DNA from: SIG424 sp045546695
GTDB lineage: Bacteria > Bacillota > Clostridia > UBA1212 > UBA1255
Direction: 5' to 3'
Assembly (NCBI GenBank): GCA_045546695.1
Contig: JAZQDE010000038.1
Coordinates: forward strand, 1 to 17,358
Length of the DNA: 17,358 nt
The notes beneath the pieces are model-generated. The model did no database searches. It saw only the letters and a program-made list of their open reading frames with translations, and was not told the origin of the DNA. Shown piece by piece: positions 1-5,144 of the stretch; position 1 is the stretch's first letter, and each line of letters starts with the position of its first letter. The position numbers and the translations under genes are program-made.

Positions 1-39
1 GAGCTTTTTGGGGAGTTCAGGCGGCGGTTTCCGACGCCG

Positions 40-69
40 GTTTGTTAAATGCACTACTGTTTAACAAAC
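40..69. repeat. Perfect 10-bp stem / 10-nt loop hairpin, copy 1
   Basis: GTTTGTTAAA (40-49) is perfectly complementary to TTTAACAAAC (60-69), around the loop TGCACTACTG. No T-run follows, so it does not look like a rho-independent terminator. It is the core of the type A repeat. Confidence 0.85.
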
Positions 70-123
70 TCAATGACATATTTGGCCGCGGACAAGCCTT
101 TTTGGCCGGCTAAATCGCCGCCG

Positions 124-153
124 GTTTGTTAAATGCACTACTGTTTAACAAAC
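124..153. repeat. Perfect 10-bp stem / 10-nt loop hairpin, copy 2
   Basis: This has the same stem arms and the same loop as the hairpin 84 bp upstream. Preservation of both arms and the loop suggests either a recent duplication or a constrained structure. Confidence 0.85.
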
Positions 154-183
154 TCAGTGACATATACGGCCGCGGACAAGCCT

Positions 184-326
184 AAAACAGCAAAAAGTTG
201 GCGGAGTCCGGGTTTTCTGCAAACTTTTTACCGAAAACGGCCGCGGACAAGCCTAAAACAGCAAAAAGTTGGCGGAGATTCGGGTTTTCTGCAAACTTTT
301 TACCGAAAACGGCCGCGGACAAGCCT
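184..326. repeat. Tandem 71/72-bp direct repeats (type B)
   Basis: Units 184-254 and 255-326 are nearly identical; the only clear difference is GAGTCCGGG against GAGATTCGGG. Each unit ends in the same GGCCGCGGACAAGCCT box that closes the type A units, so the box occurs four times (84-99, 168-183, 239-254, 311-326). Each unit also holds an inverted repeat AAAAAGTT / AACTTTTT (192-199 with 222-229 in the first). There are only two units and no unique spacers between them, so this is not a CRISPR array. Confidence 0.85.
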
Positions 327-420
327 AAATGAAGTGATACACTAAAAGTAGACACCAACCAAGTTTTTATGGACAACATTTTTAATAAAGTTTACACTTG
401 AATTGGAAATGAAAACCAAA

Positions 421-461
421 ATGTTTTTCAGGATATTACATCGATTATTGTTACCTCTTTG
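421..461 (+). pseudogene. ~41-bp remnant of a mntA-type nucleotidyltransferase gene
   Basis: This segment matches 3368-3409 inside the intact mntA gene with about one gap and one or two substitutions. In mntA the matching bases encode the residues just before the nucleotidyltransferase GS motif (Val-Phe-Gln-Asp ... Cys-Tyr-Leu-Phe). The single-base deletion shifts the frame here, and the similarity stops abruptly on both sides. The simplest reading is a leftover of a second, lost copy of the HepT/MntA module, or a short patch copied during a rearrangement. Confidence 0.6.
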
Positions 462-613
462 ATTCATCTCGCTTTATTGCAAGAGTCTGGAAAATTAAAC
501 TCGCAATATTAAGTTCGGTTGCAATAAATGGATACAAAAACCTGCTACATAAGCTTAAGTCTAAAAAGTGTAAATTTCACAGTTTTTTATGTCAAGAAAA
601 ATGTAAATTTCGC

Positions 614-642
614 TCGATAAATCACATCAACGCTGTTATAAT
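614..642 (+). promoter_or_regulatory. Sigma-A-type promoter upstream of the ATPase remnant
   Basis: A perfect -10 box TATAAT (637-642) follows a 17-bp spacer after a partial -35 box TCGATA (614-619). An AGGGGG ribosome binding site sits at about 651-656, seven bases before the ATG at 664. The promoter probably still transcribes the downstream membrane-protein gene, for which I see no promoter of its own. Confidence 0.6.
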
Positions 643-663
643 GCTTGAAAAGGGGGTTTTAGT

Positions 664-1002
664 ATGGAACGTAAGATATATTCCGATCTCGTCAAATGGA
701 AAAACAGCGATAGCCGGAAGCCATTGATTCTTCAGGGCGCACGTCAGGTTGGCAAGACATATATTGTAAATTACTTTGCCGTCAAAGAGTATGCAACAAG
801 CATATATTGCAATTTTGAAAAAGATCACGATCTTTATGACTTCTTCTGGAATCTATCACCGTCAGAGATTATAAAAACATCAGCACCCAGTTTTCAAAAG
901 AAAACAAAAAATTCCAGTATAAACATGTCAGGCAAGGCGGTAGAGCATCAGAATTTGAAAATGCCATCAAATCAGTCCCGCTGTACGCAGTTTTTTGTAT
1001 AA
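664..1002 (+). pseudogene. Broken AAA_14/DUF4143-type ATPase
   Basis: The first ~75 codons encode the N-terminus of the AAA_14/DUF4143 ATPase family, with the P-loop GARQVGKT at residues 25-32. Similarity then stops at about base 878. From 879 a different frame resumes the family: ISTQFSKENKKF, then a Lys-His-Val-Arg ... GGRASEFENAI stretch, which is the conserved segment usually near residues 200-240. That frame ends at the TAG at 1020-1022. The Walker B region and most of the C-terminal DUF4143 domain are missing; family members are around 400 residues. An internal deletion with a frameshift, plus loss of the 3' end, explains this. Promoter and ribosome binding site are intact, so a short peptide could still be made, but it could not be an active ATPase. 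Confidence 0.8.
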
Positions 1003-1024
1003 AAAATCCACACGAGGTGTAGCC

Positions 1025-1981
1025 ATGAAAAACCTTAAAAACAACCGCGCACTTAGCTTCGCTATAATCATAATCGTATACGCACTCGCCACAGTTGTCG
1101 GCATTTTCACGTACAGAGCACTTGGCACGCCCTGGTGGCTGTCATTGCTCATTGCGGACACAATCTCAACGATTGCGGTGTTTATTTTCAGCCTGATATT
1201 CAAAAACGCCTCGGTCTACGACCCGTACTGGAGCGTGCAGCCACCTGTTATCCTTGCGGCATTTTTCATCGGTGAAAAGAAAACCCTCTTCGGACTTCTG
1301 CTGCTTGTCGTTGTATCGCTGTGGGCTATACGACTTACCACAAACTGGGCATATACTTTTGCAAATCTTAATCACCAGGACTGGCGATACACCATGCTAA
1401 AAGAAAAAACCGGAATTTTCTATCCGGTTATAAACTTCATCGGCATACATATGGTACCGACGCTCGTCGTGTACGCATGTACTATGCCGGCAGTTTACGC
1501 TATAAAAGCCGGACTGGCACTGAATGCCGGCAGCTGCATCTTCCTGTGCCTGTCTGTATTTGCCTTTTCAATGCAAGGCATCGCAGACTATCAGATGCAC
1601 CGTTTCCGCAAAAACAAAACGTCTGCATTTATCAGAGTCGGTCTGTGGAAATATTCTCGCCATCCTAATTATCTCGGCGAGATTCTGATGTGGTGGGGTG
1701 TCGGACTGGCAGTAATATGCGCTGCACCGGAAAAATATTTTCTCCTGGCTGGTGCAGTAGCCAACACATTATTATTCCTTGTCGTGAGTATCCCGATGGC
1801 AGATAAGAGACAATCACGAAAAGAAGGCTTTGACAAATATAGGCAGCAAACAAGAATGTTGCTGCCTGTGAAAAAAGCGGTCAACGTTCAACATATTCAA
1901 CAGGACCAAAAATCCCCATCGGTGGCATCGCTAAATATTCCGAATGATGATCCCTGCGTGAATAACCTTGATTTACAATAA
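1025..1981 (+). CDS. DUF1295 / steroid 5-alpha-reductase-like membrane protein
   Basis: A 318-residue polytopic membrane protein with about seven hydrophobic segments (roughly residues 10-30, 38-60, 73-105, 133-160, 168-187, 218-232, 238-258). The C-terminal third carries the signature shared by the DUF1295, steroid 5-alpha-reductase and isoprenylcysteine methyltransferase group: RVGLWKYSRHPNYLGEI at about residues 204-220, followed by a WWG. The family is associated with reduction or methylation of lipophilic substrates; the substrate here is unknown. The start at 1025 is chosen because GAGGTG lies five bases upstream; an in-frame ATG at 995 falls inside the ATPase remnant. Normal homologues end near the KYRQQTRMLLP segment (residue ~281), so the last ~34 codons are an abnormal tail read through the antisense of the convergent gene. 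Confidence 0.8.
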   Translation: MKNLKNNRALSFAIIIIVYALATVVGIFTYRALGTPWWLSLLIADTISTIAVFIFSLIFKNASVYDPYWSVQPPVILAAFFIGEKKTLFGLLLLVVVSLWAIRLTTNWAYTFANLNHQDWRYTMLKEKTGIFYPVINFIGIHMVPTLVVYACTMPAVYAIKAGLALNAGSCIFLCLSVFAFSMQGIADYQMHRFRKNKTSAFIRVGLWKYSRHPNYLGEILMWWGVGLAVICAAPEKYFLLAGAVANTLLFLVVSIPMADKRQSRKEGFDKYRQQTRMLLPVKKAVNVQHIQQDQKSPSVASLNIPNDDPCVNNLDLQ

Positions 1982-2180
1982 CTTCCACAACAATCTTATG
2001 CTTTTCAGCGACGTCGGTTACGGTGATATCAAAAGCATGCGGCGCATCAATTTCCATTCCCATCTCGATATCGTCAATCCATAATCCGGGTATCTCGCCC
2101 ACACAGCCGAAACGTATCGCCTTCATGTCCTTTTCACATTCAAATTCGTAGCGGATAATGTTCCACTTTTTTGCCTTCAT
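1881..2180 (-). CDS. Small protein resembling the C-terminal domain of GH2-type hydrolases
   Basis: A 99-residue protein. Its middle and end (about residues 33-95: GLWIDDIEMG, then a DITVTDV segment, then YLAMPPMGIFGPVEY) resemble the beta-sandwich sugar-binding domain at the C-terminus of glycoside hydrolase family 2-like proteins, where a similar 'PP.G..GPV' ending is common. No catalytic domain is present. The ATG at 2180 has an excellent ribosome binding site (GGAGGA, six bases upstream) and an in-frame stop lies only about seven codons before it, so it may be translated as it stands. It could be a surviving fragment of a large hydrolase or a free-standing binding domain. Its 3' end overlaps the convergent membrane-protein gene by 101 bp. 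Confidence 0.5.
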   Translation of the reverse strand: MKAKKWNIIRYEFECEKDMKAIRFGCVGEIPGLWIDDIEMGMEIDAPHAFDITVTDVAEKHKIVVEVIVNQGYSRRDHHSEYLAMPPMGIFGPVEYVER

Positions 2181-2292
2181 AAAGTATCCTCCGGATTGTA
2201 TTCATATGATTGTATCATATCCGGTGTGAGAATTGTGTGAGATTTTTGGAGAGGGATTGGGAGAGTAAAAGCAGAAAGAGCAGATAAAGAAA

Positions 2293-2328
2293 ATTGCAGC
2301 CGGATAGTTTTCCTGCCGCAATCTTTTT
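2293..2328. terminator. Imperfect bidirectional hairpin terminator
   Basis: ATTGCAGCCGG (2293-2303) and CCTGCCGCAAT (2312-2322) form an 11-bp stem with two mismatches and an 8-nt loop. CTTTTTG follows on the plus strand and TTTTCTTT on the minus strand. It lies just past the stop of the leucine-rich-repeat gene on the minus strand, which is the likely user. Confidence 0.55.
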
Positions 2329-2351
2329 GATTTGAATCAATAATATGTTTT

Positions 2352-2815
2352 TTATTCTTTTTTAATTTCGCCATCAGTACAGAATACGGTATAGTCTCCG
2401 GTGTCTTTGTCCCAGTAAGAATAGTCTAATATTTTTTCCCACTGTTCTATACTGCCTGCATATGTTATTTTTGTTAAACTGCTGCATCCTGAAAACGCAT
2501 AAGAATCAATTTTCTTTACACTAATAGGAAATACTACGCTCGCTAAACTAATACAGTTTTCAAACGTCTTTTCACCAATTTCCTTTATATTCTCAGGTAT
2601 TGTCACGCTTGTTAAAGCGAAACAATATCCGAACACCAATTCATCGAGACTTTTTAACCAAGTGCCTATCGTCACACTTGTTAACTTAATACAACAATAA
2701 AAAGCTCCTTCGCCTACACTTGTCAGATCCTTAGGAAGCTTCACACTTTTGAGTCCTGTACAATAACTGAACGCACCATCACCAAGACTGGTTACATTAT
2801 CTGGAATTACTAAGA
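2352..2815 (-). pseudogene. 5'-truncated BspA-type leucine-rich-repeat protein
   Basis: About 150 residues of LRR_5 (BspA-like) repeats remain, with five ~23-residue units marked by (Y/C/N/G)C..L.SV followed by an I/LP step: YCTGLKSV, CCIKLTSV, YCFALTSV, NCISLASV, GCSSLTKI. The natural C-terminus is present: YAGSIEQWEKI, then a TVFCTDGEIKKE ending, a cap seen in clostridial surface LRR proteins. The 5' end, including signal peptide and any anchoring domain, is missing: the similarity stops near 2812, where sequence of the oppositely oriented XRE gene begins. The open frame continues antisense to that gene up to 2909, but those residues are not LRR-like. Confidence 0.75.
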
Positions 2816-3013
2816 AAAAGTAAGGGTTATACTCAAATCGCCCTGCAAATGAAAACCGGCATTGAGCAGGCGTTGCTTTCAAAGTTTGAAAATGGAGAAA
2901 GAACTCCACCGACCGAAACGCTTATTCGGTTGGCAGATTTTTATGATGTCAGTATAGATTACATTTTATGTCGCACTGATGTTCCTGAGGTTAATAGAAA
3001 CAAAGTCAGTTGA
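2810..3013 (+). pseudogene. XRE-family HTH regulator lacking its start
   Basis: Read in the frame beginning at 2810, this encodes LRKSKGYTQIALQMK, then a SKFENGERTPPTETL helix and LADFYDVSIDYIL, ending at the TGA at 3011-3013. That is nearly a complete Cro/C1-type (HTH_3) DNA-binding domain with the standard 'LADFYDVSIDYL' ending. No ATG, GTG or TTG is available in this frame: it is closed by a TGA at 2768 with only a CTG between. The first few residues and the promoter have been replaced by the leucine-rich-repeat gene fragment. It is a clear XRE remnant, too short for the usual open-reading-frame cut-offs. Confidence 0.75.
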
Positions 3014-3043
3014 TTCATTATTGGCAACCTATCATTAATTCCT

Positions 3044-3062
3044 ATACGCAATAATTGCGTAT
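3044..3062. promoter_or_regulatory. Palindromic operator candidate 1 of the mntA-hepT operon
   Basis: ATACGCAATAATTGCGTAT is a perfect 19-bp palindrome centred on base 3053. It lies upstream of the toxin-antitoxin promoter and shares its core (ACGCAAT-N-ATTGCGT) with a second palindrome 33 bp away. The HTH domain of the adjacent antitoxin is the obvious candidate to bind it (inference). Confidence 0.7.
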
Positions 3063-3078
3063 TTCTTCTTTTTTAAAC

Positions 3079-3093
3079 ACGCAATTATTGCGT
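3079..3093. promoter_or_regulatory. Palindromic operator candidate 2 of the mntA-hepT operon
   Basis: ACGCAATTATTGCGT is a perfect 15-bp palindrome centred on 3086, exactly 33 bp (about three helical turns) from the first site and eight bases before the -35 box. Two sites on the same face of the helix suggest cooperative autorepression. Confidence 0.7.
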
Positions 3094-3100
3094 ATTTTTC

Positions 3101-3128
3101 TTGCATATTTCTTTTTCCTGTGTATAAT
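3101..3128 (+). promoter_or_regulatory. Promoter of the mntA-hepT operon
   Basis: The -35 box TTGCAT (3101-3106) and perfect -10 box TATAAT (3123-3128) are separated by 16 bp. GAGGTG (3136-3141) is the ribosome binding site, six bases before the TTG start at 3148, which leaves a leader of only about a dozen bases. Confidence 0.75.
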
Positions 3129-3147
3129 ACTATATGAGGTGATTAAA

Positions 3148-3618
3148 TTGACGCTCAAAGAATTACGCAAATCAAAAAATCTGACACAGGCAGAGTGCGC
3201 AGATTACCTTAAAATGCCTCTGCGTACTTACCAGAATTATGAAACTGATATCTCTAAAGTAAATTCAATGAAATACGAATTTATAATACAAAAGCTCGAA
3301 AAGCATGGTTTTATCGATGAAAATCATGGGATCCTGACAATTAATCAAATCAAGGATATTTGCGCCGATGTTTTTCAGGATATTGATATCGATTATTGTT
3401 ACCTCTTTGGCTCGTATGCCAAGGGTAAAGCAACCGAAGTCAGTGATGTCGATTTGCTTATATCAACATCCATATCAGGAATAAAATTTTATGACCTCGT
3501 CGAGGTGTTGCGTGAAAGCCTGAAGAAAAAAGTCGATGTGCTTAACAAGGAACAGCTCATTAATAATCCTGACTTGATGAACGAAATACTGAAGGATGGT
3601 GTAAAAATTTATGGATAA
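3148..3618 (+). CDS. mntA: HTH-fused MntA-type antitoxin (minimal nucleotidyltransferase)
   Basis: A 156-residue antitoxin of the HepT/MntA toxin-antitoxin type. Residues 1-55 form an XRE-like helix-turn-helix (LKELRKSKNLTQ start). Residues 75-140 form a minimal nucleotidyltransferase domain with the motif GSYAKGKATEVSDVD: Gly88-Ser89, then Asp100 and Asp102 after the canonical ten-residue spacing, and Asp130 as the probable third metal ligand. Known MntA enzymes silence HepT by adding AMP units to the tyrosine of its active-site motif. The TTG start is chosen because promoter, GAGGTG site and HTH homology all begin there; an ATG at 3055 would read through the promoter and operators. The gene overlaps hepT by 8 bp. 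Many MntA proteins lack the HTH; here it probably makes the antitoxin its own repressor. Confidence 0.88.
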   Translation: MTLKELRKSKNLTQAECADYLKMPLRTYQNYETDISKVNSMKYEFIIQKLEKHGFIDENHGILTINQIKDICADVFQDIDIDYCYLFGSYAKGKATEVSDVDLLISTSISGIKFYDLVEVLRESLKKKVDVLNKEQLINNPDLMNEILKDGVKIYG

Positions 3619-3952
3619 TACTAAAGATAACATTTATTATGTAAAAAAAATAGTAACTGATTTAGAATTTATTATAAAACATACACGTAGTGTAAGTTTA
3701 AGAGAACTGGAACAAAACGAAATACTCGTCGATTCTATGATGTTTCGTCTCATACAAATATCGGAGAATGCAACTAAACTGACTGAATCGTTTAAGGCTA
3801 TTCATAATAACATTCCCTGGAGAGCTATAAAGGGTATGAGGAATAAAATTGTTCACGAATACGGCGGTGTTGATATGTCAATGATTTATGACACCATAAC
3901 AAATGATATCCCCGGATTGCTAAGCGAACTCAATAAAATTGTGAACCTATAA
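3611..3952 (+). CDS. hepT: HepT-type HEPN ribonuclease toxin
   Basis: A 113-residue, mostly helical HEPN-domain protein with the catalytic motif R-x4-H-x-Y: RNKIVHEY, Arg77, His82 and Tyr84. HepT toxins cleave RNA, and their partner nucleotidyltransferase AMPylates the motif tyrosine to switch them off; all three motif residues are intact. Translation starts inside mntA (8-bp overlap), so the pair is co-transcribed and translationally coupled. Length is normal for the family. I see no terminator directly after it, and its stop overlaps the end of the convergent orphan frame by 6 bp. Confidence 0.9.
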   Translation: MDNTKDNIYYVKKIVTDLEFIIKHTRSVSLRELEQNEILVDSMMFRLIQISENATKLTESFKAIHNNIPWRAIKGMRNKIVHEYGGVDMSMIYDTITNDIPGLLSELNKIVNL

Positions 3953-4177
3953 ATTCTCCCCTACTTTCCCCTTTTCAACAAGCACATCATAAATCAGCGC
4001 AAGCTGCTTTTCACTTAATTTTGCATAATCCCTAAGGTAGAATCCGGCTTTTTCACATAGAGTGTCGCCGGGCAGGTCCATAAACAGCTTCAGGGAGCCG
4101 GCAAAATCACGATAAAAATTCTTCAGGTCACTGGCGTATTTCTTGCCAAAAACAAAATAATCCCCGCCGTCAATCAA
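3947..4177 (-). pseudogene. Orphan 76-codon frame, probably the 3' end of a lost gene
   Basis: I do not recognise this protein. It is helix-rich with a protein-like composition (FAGSLKLFMDLPGDTLCEK, then LRDYAKLSEKQLALIYDVL). No plausible start exists: the only initiator is a TTG at 4177 lying inside the GC-rich hairpin that terminates the upstream operon, with no ribosome binding site. It therefore looks like the surviving C-terminal piece of a gene whose 5' part was lost when the operon end or the toxin-antitoxin module was placed here. A read-through extension of the operon is the alternative. Confidence 0.4.
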
Positions 4178-4187
4178 TCCGGCGGGG
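4147..4187 (-). terminator. Rho-independent terminator of the five-gene operon
   Basis: CCCCGCCG (4162-4169) pairs perfectly with CGGCGGGG (4180-4187) around a 10-nt loop. On the minus strand the hairpin begins seven bases after the peptidase stop codon and is followed by the T-rich tract ATTATTTTGTTTTTG. TCAA tetranucleotide repeats occur in the loop and between the hairpin and the stop codon (4189-4202). Confidence 0.85.
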
Positions 4188-4193
4188 CATCAA

Positions 4194-5144
4194 TCAATCA
4201 ATCGGATATGTATCTACAGTAAATGGAGTCTCGTTACATATCATTGTGTCTCTCGACAACGGATATTTGTCCTCATACATACAAAAACCAATTCCATATT
4301 CATCTTCCCTTTTTTGGGTAATAGCCTCCTCACGCTTAGCTACATTAGTTTCGCCTACTAAATAAAGATATTGAATCTCTACCCATTTAGCCATACCCTC
4401 GTATATTAACAAATGCTTATCCTTCGGGCATTTTGGAAAATCCTTCTTGGAATCCCAATTAACGTATTGCCAGATATGCGTAAGCTCATGTGCAAAGGTT
4501 GCGATAACAGAGATACGGGGAGCACCATTTTCAATGAAAATACTGTACTTTTTACCTTTCTTAACGGCTACACCAAGAATAAGAATGCTATCGGTGTCAT
4601 TCGTACCCAGAGCCGAGCCGAGACTCTTCTTCAGTTTCCGCTCGTCAACAACTTCTATTTCGATAGGAACCTCAATATCCGCTCCGAAAAAGATACTCAG
4701 ATTGCTGACAACACGGCGGAAAATATCCTCAACTTCCGCTTTTGTCTTTACAAGATTGTTGCTACACGTTGTACAACGTAACCTACCATCAGGCAGACGA
4801 TAAAAATCAATTCCCGCAATCTCATTTCCGCAATAAGAACAGTACATAGCGTTACTCTTGCCTTGTTCTGAATTACGAAGCTCCTCTGCGCGATTCTTAC
4901 CTTCACGAGCCTGGCGAAGTTCTCCGCCGTCAAAACCAATAGAATGTAAAAAAGCTTTTGTGCCTTCAAGGTCCAATTCCGTAGTACGTTTTCCCTTGCC
5001 ATATTTAAGATAATATCTTTCATAATATGGTGGTCTGGCCGGTGAATCATTAGATTCTTCGGAAATCACATCGGCAGTTGTTTCCTGTTCTGAATTTTCA
5101 ACGTCTTCTGTTTCGTTTTCAACGATATCATTATCTTCATTCAT
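4194..5144 (-). CDS. Zinc-ribbon HExxH metallopeptidase, last gene of the tubulin/vWA operon
   Basis: A 316-residue soluble protein. Residues 1-40 are acidic and probably disordered. Residues 102-127 form a zinc ribbon (CSYC ... CTTC; Cys102, 105, 124, 127). Residues 210-260 are a zinc-peptidase core: AHELTHIWQ with His219, Glu220 and His223, then Glu249 in YEGMAKWVE as a likely third ligand. A Cys4 ribbon ahead of an HExxH domain with a downstream glutamate recalls DA1-like (LIM-linked) peptidases, but the match is by eye only. No signal peptide is seen, so it should act in the cytoplasm, perhaps clipping a partner such as the tubulin-like or membrane protein. Its ATG overlaps the preceding stop (ATGAATGA, 8 bp), so translation is coupled. 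Confidence 0.75.
   Translation of the reverse strand: MNEDNDIVENETEDVENSEQETTADVISEESNDSPARPPYYERYYLKYGKGKRTTELDLEGTKAFLHSIGFDGGELRQAREGKNRAEELRNSEQGKSNAMYCSYCGNEIAGIDFYRLPDGRLRCTTCSNNLVKTKAEVEDIFRRVVSNLSIFFGADIEVPIEIEVVDERKLKKSLGSALGTNDTDSILILGVAVKKGKKYSIFIENGAPRISVIATFAHELTHIWQYVNWDSKKDFPKCPKDKHLLIYEGMAKWVEIQYLYLVGETNVAKREEAITQKREDEYGIGFCMYEDKYPLSRDTMICNETPFTVDTYPID

Larger units (their letters stand above)
35..183. repeat. Two tandem ~84-bp noncoding repeat units (type A)
   Basis: Two copies of an ~84-bp unit start at 35 and 119. Each has a ~47-bp block holding a perfect hairpin, followed by the 16-bp box GGCCGCGGACAAGCCT (84-99 and 168-183). The copies differ at only a few bases in the shared block (for example AATGAC against AGTGAC), but the first has an extra linker (100-118). 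No credible reading frame spans them. They look like an intergenic repeat family of unknown function; a structured RNA, a MITE-like element or a recombination product are all possible. Confidence 0.8.
327..660. other. Gene-poor stretch with a mntA scrap and a promoter
   Basis: I see no convincing gene here. The stretch holds the ~41-bp mntA-like remnant (421-461), two similar boxes containing TGTAAATTTC (569-578 and 602-611, 33 bp apart), and the promoter of the broken ATPase gene at its right end. The segment TGATACACTAAAAGTAGACA near 335-354 is suggestive of an insertion-sequence end, but nothing else supports an element. Confidence 0.5.

Noticed and set aside
35..326. CRISPR array
   Set aside because: There are only two units of each type, the 'spacers' are repeated too, and no cas gene is nearby.
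133..345. 70-codon plus-strand frame over the repeats
   Set aside because: It is a translation of the direct repeats, with no ribosome binding site and no protein-like composition.
331..352. Insertion-sequence terminal repeat
   Set aside because: The TACACTAAAAGTAGACA motif resembles some IS ends, but there is no partner end, transposase or target duplication.
995..1024. Earlier ATG for the DUF1295 protein
   Set aside because: It lies in the ATPase remnant without a Shine-Dalgarno sequence; 1025 has GAGGTG at the right distance.
2177..2374. 65-codon minus-strand frame
   Set aside because: It runs through the terminator hairpin and leader of the small hydrolase-like gene and has no recognisable content.
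3055..3147. Upstream start for mntA
   Set aside because: It would translate the operator, -35 and -10 region; the HTH homology begins at the TTG at 3148.
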